In this document: piece after piece, positions 58,140 through 64,000 of the stretch
Layout of the letters: every line of letters begins with the position of its first letter
Position numbering within the stretch: the first letter of the stretch is position 1
Source of the DNA: Gigaspora margarita
Taxonomy: Eukaryota > Glomeromycota > Glomeromycetes > Diversisporales > Gigasporaceae
Direction: 5' to 3'
NCBI GenBank assembly: GCA_009809945.1
Contig: WTPW01001005.1
Location: 63,517 to 127,516, forward strand
Length of the DNA stretch: 64,000 nt
Translations under genes and position numbers: made by a program
Notes under the pieces: model-generated
Told to the model about the DNA's origin: nothing
Databases searched by the model: none
The model's input: the letters and a program-made list of their open reading frames with translations, nothing else

Positions 58140-58461
58140 TTTGTCACCAGCGGTGTCAGTCACCAAAGCATGATCGGCCAATTAGATTGTGTAACATTAT
58201 GATCAAAACAAAACAAAGCATCAAAACTTACTATTGTTAGGGTCGGGATTAGAGCCATAGTTAGGGTTCAGGTAAAGCTTTAGATATAGTAAAATTTTGC
58301 TAGGAATTTTTTTTTGTATAAAAAAAAGTAGGTTTATAGACAAAATTTTAAGTTAAAAGTGATTTTTCAAAAAAATCAAAGTTTTTGCATTTTTCAACTT
58401 ATATTAATCCTTTGATCTAATTGGTCGATCACACTCAAGTGACTGTCATGCCAGTGACAAA
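58140..58461. mobile_element. MITE, TTTGTCACC tips, about 50-bp inverted repeats
   Basis: TTTGTCACCAGCGGTGTCAG on the left matches the inverse of TTTGTCACTGGCATGACAG on the right, and both continue to GATCGGCCAATTAGATTG / GATCGACCAATTAGATC. No clear target duplication. No coding capacity. Confidence 0.7.
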
Positions 58462-58835
58462 TAGATTCGCCCAATTTTTAATCAGATAAATTTTTAGAAT
58501 TTATATAAAGATAAATAAGTTTAATCCAATCTGTACTTTAATTATTAATAAATAGCAATAAGATAATTTACTGATATCAAAAGTATATTTTACTAAGAAG
58601 GATCACCAAAATTCTAGATTAAATGCATTGGATCTAGGTTAGTATTTAGTTCTAGTTGCTAGCAGGTTCTATAGCAAAATTATTAGCTGGGCATTTTTTA
58701 CTTAATAAATGGATATGATTTTATTAGTAAAATTTTTTATAATCTTGGGGCAAAATTGATCAAGTCCAAACTAGCTGATCATGATTCTGATGCACTCCAA
58801 AGCATTCTGACCCAGAATTTTGGAATACCTCTGTA

Positions 58836-59114
58836 CAGTGTTGTACATTTTGGCTGTCCACAGCCTTTTTTGGCTTGTCCATGTCCAAAATTGTCCAAAT
58901 ATCCAAGATTGTCCAAAGCTTGTCCAGGCTTTAATAATTAATAAATTTATCTAAAAAATATATAACTATATATTTTTTTAGGTGCTGAACACATTCTAGT
59001 TAAAATTAAAATAGGTTATCTTAATAAAATTTTAAGTAATTTACTTTATTTAATTGTTCAAAATTGTCTAAAATTGTCCAAATCATTGTCCAAAGCTGTC
59101 CTATGACAACACTG
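58836..59114. mobile_element. hAT-like MITE, TTGTCCAAA family, copy 3
   Basis: The tips CAGTGTTGTACATTTTGG and CTATGACAACACTG are inverted. The octamer CCTCTGTA is duplicated perfectly (58828-58835, 59115-59122). Both ends consist of TTGTCCAAAATTGTCC words. It aligns with 32106-32385 in the opposite orientation and is the best-preserved copy. Confidence 0.95.
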
Positions 59115-59214
59115 CCTCTGTATAAGTTAATTATATTAGATCCATAGCAGTAAGTAAAGCTCATAGCATAAACCTGATTTAGATCTAGTTCATGCTACTG
59201 GCTAAAGATACACA

Positions 59215-59350
59215 TAGTGTTCTGCACAGTCCAGTTCGATCTGGGTTTTATGCAAACCCGGACTTGACTCGATTTTTCAGTTTGAGTCTTGTCCTAAACC
59301 CGGAATCATACTATCGTGACCCAGAATTGAACTGGTAGAACCAGTACTCA
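59215..59350. mobile_element. Short hAT-like element, CAGTTCGATCTGGG family
   Basis: The left end TAGTGTTCTGCACAGTCCAG and the right end (read inward TGAGTACTGGTTCTACCAG) are imperfect inverted repeats. Octamers GATACACA and GATATAAA match at six of eight. Internal words are AAACCCGGACTTGACTCG-like. Confidence 0.5.
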
Positions 59351-59502
59351 GATATAAATATCATTCGATTCTGAGACAGTTTATTATTTATGTGACTGAT
59401 TGAATGTGTATAATGAACGTAATAATGAAAACCACTTTTTTGTATATATTGTGTTAAATTAAACAATTATTGAAAGTATTCATATGAATGCTGTCAAGAG
59501 AA

Positions 59503-61577
59503 CATCGGCAAATTTTATATATAGATATATATTGATTACTAACTGATAAGATATATATTGATGATCAACACCCCTGCCGATTATTATCGATAGTGATAGT
59601 AATCGATATATATCTGGTTAATCGATATATATCTACTAGATATATATCGATTAACAGATATATATCGATAATCAACACCCCTGCTGATTATTATCAATAG
59701 TGATAGTAATCGATATATATCTAATATGATATCAATTAATAAATTATTATGTTCACATAATCATGCTCGCAAGGTTTCGCAATTTATTGTAAATTTATTT
59801 TTTTTTATTTATTATTATTATATATTATATTTTAAATTAAATAATCAATATTTGCAAGTTTTCGAAATTTAATATAAAAATTATTTATTTATTATTATTA
59901 TATTACATATTTTTATTATATATTATTATAAAAAAAAATGAAAAACCAAAAAAAAAACCCTCCGAAAAAAAATAACAAAAAAAAACAAAAACGAAAAAAT
60001 AGTAATAATTTTTAACTACTTTCGCACTTCATCACATCTACTATTATATTTGCTTATATTCACTACTTCTTGCAAAGTGTTAGAAAAGTTAGAGTTGTTC
60101 TTGTAAGTACCAGAAAAGTCAGATCGTTTTCTTGCAAAGTTTCAAAGAAAGTCGGAAATAAATAAAATAAAATTAAAAAAATAAGTAAAAAAAAAAGAAA
60201 AACAAACAAAAAACAAAAACGTAAGCAAACTAAATAAAAAAAAACAAAGCCCCAAATCTCTATTTTCCTAAAGCAAGAGTTCGTTTCTTATAATTTAGAA
60301 ATCGTTGAAGGTTTTCGCAATGTACTGGAATAATAAAAAAATAAAAATTAAAGAAATAAGTAAAAAGAAAACAACAGAATATAACAAACTGAATAAAAAA
60401 AAACAAACCCCAAATCTCTATTATATTTGCTTCTATTCGCTCTTATTCGCTTCTATTCGCTTATATTCGCTTATTTTTGCTACTTTCTAAAAAAATGCAA
60501 GAGAACGAGCAAGACCACCCTATACGAATGCAAGAGAAACAAGCAAGACCACCTCATACGAACGCAAGAGAAAAAAAAACAAATGGACCACCTACAAGAA
60601 CACTAAAAATCTATGCAATACCATCTACAAGAATACCAAGAGGCACGTAAAGCTATTCCACAAGAACACCAACGACACAAGCTAGCAACAATTCCAACGA
60701 CGACACCAACGACGACATCAACTACAACACCAGCAATGAGGACAACACCAATGTGTTGCCTTGCGCAAAGTGTCAGAAAGTTACTATTTTTCATGCCAAA
60801 AAGTGTTTTGTTGTAGAAATAAAATAAAAAAATTAAAAAATAATAATAAATAAAAGAAAAAAAATGATACTAAACGAAACGAAACGAAACTTAACAAAAA
60901 AAACAAAACGAAAATGAAAAAACAATGTAAAAGTGATAGAAGATCTAAATTATAAACAAAAAAAATAAACAAAAATCTAATCTGAACTTGTACTATGATC
61001 ATCGAAACATTTCGAAACAAATTGAAACATTTTGAAAATATTAATTAAACACGTCCTTGGTATGATTTAGGATAGAGATCTACAGATCCAGCCCAGTCCT
61101 AAATATTTCGAAACAATTCGAAATATTAAAAAAAAAAGGAAAAAAAAGGGAGAGGAGAAAAAAAAAGATAGAGGGGAAAAAAAAANNNNNNNNNNNNNNN
61201 NNNNNNNNNNNNNNNNNNNNNNNNNNNNNNNNNNNNNNNNNNNNNNNNNNNNNNNNNNNNNNNNNNNNNNNNNNNNNNNNNNNNNNNNNNNNNNNNNNNN
61301 NNNNNNNNNNNNNNNNNNNNNNNNNTTTTTTACCCGGGGATGGTCAAAACATTATGTAATCGTTAAAGATCTATTAATCGTTATATTCATTTCAAATAAT
61401 TCTGATTATAATCGATTTATAGATATATAACGATTTAATATAAAAATTTGATATATATCGATTTAGATATATATCGATTTTTATCCAATTAATCGATATA
61501 TAACAATATTTTATAATCGATATAAAACGATTAAGTGTTATATATCGATCAATATCTGTATATCAAATTTGCGGATG
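59503..61577 (+). mobile_element. 2.1-kb TCGATATATATC-ended element, copy C
   Basis: The tips CATCGGCAAATTTTATATA and (read inward) CATCCGCAAATTTGATATA are inverted, with AA on each side. The ends carry CGATATATATC words and ACACCCCTGCTGATTATTATC pairs, as in copies A and B. The interior has A-rich tracts, TTGCAAAGTGT words, ACGACGACACCAACGACGAC-type short repeats (60690-60740), and a purine tract that runs into an assembly gap. No protein recognised; the 60-80 codon frames on both strands over the short repeats are shadows. Confidence 0.8.
61186..61325. other. Assembly gap of 140 N
   Basis: The gap lies exactly where copies A and B have the polypurine tract followed by poly(T), so the missing sequence is probably that low-complexity junction. 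Confidence 0.95.
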
Positions 61578-62329
61578 AAAACATGTTATCGGAATTTCAA
61601 GTTTATTTTGTACCAGATACAATCTATATAATTTATTAGGGATTGTGTCTGGTACAATATATAATTTAAAGCCTGAAGACAGATCTTTCCTTTACAGCAC
61701 TCATATATTTTTACACAAGCTTTTTACATCAAGATGTCAAAAAATCTGGCATCAAATAAGTCTTTTTTTTATTTTTATCCCATGAATGCTATACCATGTA
61801 TTCTATATTCATTGTTGATTAAATGCCCAAAATTACTGAATTAGATCATATCCGCCAAAGAAGCAACTCTAAAGTAAAATGTTAGAATTCTGTAATATGA
61901 GTACTGTACCACAAAGCGAAAAACCATGAATTTCAAATTTAATGCTCAAGGATTATGGCCTACTAGCCCTTAAAATTCTGATGCAATAATATAAAAAAAA
62001 TAAAGGCAGAAGAGCGGTGTTTCAATTACATATTCACTAAAGCTTATACATCTCGAGCTCAAATTTCAAACTGACGCAGTTTAGTTAAGTCCATACTCAT
62101 TTTAATTTTATGCACGATACTTATATTCAAATTAAAAGGTACTTACGATAGTAATGATTAGACTCAGTCAACTTGTAGCTCAAAAAAAAACCCCCACAAA
62201 TTTGACTTCTATACGATAGTAAACGCTATTAATTAAACACTCACTAGTTAAATTAATGATGAGTTATAACTTGAAATTATTTAAATACATCAGTTACATG
62301 AATAATATCAAAAACTAGATAATTAAATA
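61578..62329. other. Non-repetitive AT-rich DNA
   Basis: No coding signal recognised. TTGTACCAGATACAATCTATA and GTGTCTGGTACAATATATAA near 61598-61660 form a short inverted repeat. Confidence 0.4.
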
Positions 62330-62471
62330 TATGCGGGTCCATGCGGGTCATACCAGATACCCACTATCTTGGACCCAGAATTGGTCAGTTCTAAAAATCG
62401 TGGCTCAAACTGGACCTGACAAGTCAGTTTCAATTCGAGTCTGGGTTTCAGTTCAAGTCTGCGGAACACTA
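62330..62471. repeat. Word-ended repeat fragment, right tip CGGAACACTA
   Basis: GACCCAGAATTGG, CAAACTGGACCTGAC and GAGTCTGGGTTTCAG words resemble those at 39.2 and 59.2 kb. The right tip CGGAACACTA is present. No left tip was found. The two overlapping 60-87 codon frames here are shadows of the repeat. Confidence 0.4.
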
Positions 62472-62519
62472 GACACATGTAAAAGGCAAGCAAAATTATA
62501 TGCACAGTTTTAGTTATAG

Positions 62520-62775
62520 TAGGGTTCCACAATTTGATTTGATCTTCAAATATTTGAATCAAATATTTGATCAAATTCAAATTCAAATTTGACTATATTT
62601 GATTTGATCAAATTCAAATCTGGCCAAATTTAATTTGATTTGACAAATATTTGATTTGATTTGAAAATTACTATTAAAAATTCAAATTCAAATCAAATTC
62701 AAATCAGGATTAATTTGATTTGATCAAATTCAAATTGATCCAATATTTGATTTGATTTGAATTTGAGGAACCCTA
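62520..62775. mobile_element. hAT-like MITE, ATCAAATCAAAT family, copy 2
   Basis: The tips TAGGGTTCCACAATTTG and the inverse of TAGGGTTCCTCAAATTC flank 256 bases of ATTTGATTTGA words. The octamer AGTTATAG is duplicated perfectly (62512-62519, 62776-62783). It is inverted relative to the copy at 35125-35409. Confidence 0.93.
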
Positions 62776-63062
62776 AGTTATAGTACCCCTTAGTAAAATG
62801 CTATATTCATATATATTGAAAATGAAGTGTTATTATATGGTTGAAAATTTTTACACCAGAATTATTATGATAATACTATAAAGCTCAATGTGCTGAACAT
62901 TTCTATTTTTACTTAAATTATATATATTTATTTTTATTTTATTATTTATTTTCTATTCTATTCCATATTTATTTATTTTTTTATTTCTATATCTATATAT
63001 ATTATAAATTTCTATAATTAACCCTCTAGCTATTGTTATAGATTGATATCTTTATTTAATTA

Positions 63063-63536
63063 CTATATTCCTCCAAAAATAAGCACCCTTTTTACTATAA
63101 GGGTGCTTATTTTCAGGTACTTCACGAATAATTAAAAATTTGCTTACAAAAAGCAAACCTTGTTCGATTCAACATTACTATCATAGTATGGGCCAACTAA
63201 AAAATAAAGTCAATGATACATGGCAATTATTATAGCTAAAAAAAATTGAAATAATGCTTAAATTTATGATTTGCATTCTTTATAAATTTGTAATTTGCTT
63301 TGATCTTTATACAACTATAATACCAGTTTATTAAAAGGATACAGTAATACCACCGGTAAATAAAACTGTCATCCACGGTTATAATTTTGCTAACGAAACT
63401 GAGAATCCAAAAAAAAGTGTTATTGTGGTTAATTCAAGTGTATGCTTATAAAAAGCTGGGGAGTGCTTATTTTTGGGTATTACATAATTTTGGGGGTGCT
63501 TATATTCAGGGGGTGCTTATTTTCGGAGGAATACAG
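63063..63536. mobile_element. TA-flanked MITE, AAAATAAGCACCC family
   Basis: The ends CTATATTCCTCCAAAAATAAG and (read inward) CTGTATTCCTCCGAAAATAAG are inverted and flanked by TA (63061-63062, 63537-63538). Extra copies of GGGTGCTTATTTTC occur near both ends, so each end can fold on itself (63074-63117). It is related to M1-M5 by the ATTCC...AAAATAAGC tip. Confidence 0.8.
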
Positions 63537-64000
63537 TATTACACTTTCCTAGATAGTTAATTTTTGTTACTATAACTAGATATTAGCCATATTGTATACC
63601 AATCAAAGAAAATTTCTCATTTGACCTGATATATATGAAACTTTATAGAAGATCAACCTTCTTATTGGTTAATTACATCGATCCATGTATAAACATTAAC
63701 CAATCGAATTGAGCAAAAGTTTTTTGGTGGAATGATTAATTTATCGTTAGGCAAGCCCTTTTTTGATTTTTTTTTTACTATTTTCTAAATTTTTTTTGAT
63801 TCTTATTAAGTTTATAATAAACATATCATTCATATTCATATGTTGTAGTCAAAACATAAGTACTGACACACATTACAAGATTATGAGAGACAAATCACAA
63901 ATTATAAAAATGTTGTTTAATATCTGAAACTAGATCAATTATTCAGTTTTGTAATAACAATTCATATTAAAAACTACAATAAAAAATAATTGTAAAGGAT
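63537..64000. other. AT-rich DNA to the window end
   Basis: No gene or repeat recognised. Confidence 0.5.

Overview
This window looks like heterochromatin-like, AT-rich, intron-era eukaryotic DNA that has been almost completely overwritten by transposable elements. I found no intact long open reading frame, no tRNA or rRNA gene, and no bacterial-type operon. The style (very AT-rich, decayed APE-type LINEs, IS630/Tc1-type DDE transposase relics, many 8-bp-duplication palindromic elements) resembles fungal genomes such as those of arbuscular mycorrhizal fungi. That assignment is an inference from general resemblance, not from a marker gene.

Layout. 1-2.5 kb: AT-rich DNA with a small TA-flanked inverted-repeat element. 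2.5-11.7 kb: a palindromic repeat array split by a 7.6-kb, poly(A)-tailed LINE (L1) with a 12-bp target duplication; its two reading frames are recognisable but full of stops and frameshifts. 12.5-17.2 kb: a 4.7-kb hAT-like element (8-bp duplication) that contains a 400-bp perfect-type palindrome and one copy (A) of a 2.1-kb element with TCGATATATATC-rich ends. 17-21 kb: small repeats and two unassigned minus-strand reading frames. 21.4-22.3 kb: a 5'-truncated LINE tail (L3) with a perfect 15-bp duplication. 22.4-24.3 kb: two hAT-like elements.

24.3-41.1 kb is the centrepiece: a second, older LINE copy (L2) whose pieces lie between five separate insertions. Two of these are themselves stacks of further insertions, reaching six levels. 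Each main boundary is fixed by a target duplication and, for the L2 coding pieces, by continuity of the protein when the insertion is skipped. One stack holds a frameshifted minus-strand DDE transposase relic (37.07-38.46 kb).

41.5-45.3 kb: a diverged palindromic relative interrupted by copy B of the 2.1-kb element. 46-50.4 kb: further elements with 8-bp duplications, two of them confirmed by an uninterrupted counterpart in the other arm or elsewhere. 50.9-57.5 kb: the least repeat-like part, with one plausible terminal exon on the minus strand, a six-unit tandem array of about 175 bp, a Harbinger-type MITE and a roughly 48-bp tandem array. 58-64 kb: more MITEs, copy C of the 2.1-kb element (with a 140-base assembly gap) and a TA-flanked element.

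The recurring theme is a large set of non-autonomous elements with 8-bp duplications, short conserved tips of the TAGTGTTC/TAGGGTTCC type, and long subterminal inverted blocks built from one short word that differs from family to family. Reference annotation would probably show this window as nearly gene-free; the biology is in the repeats.
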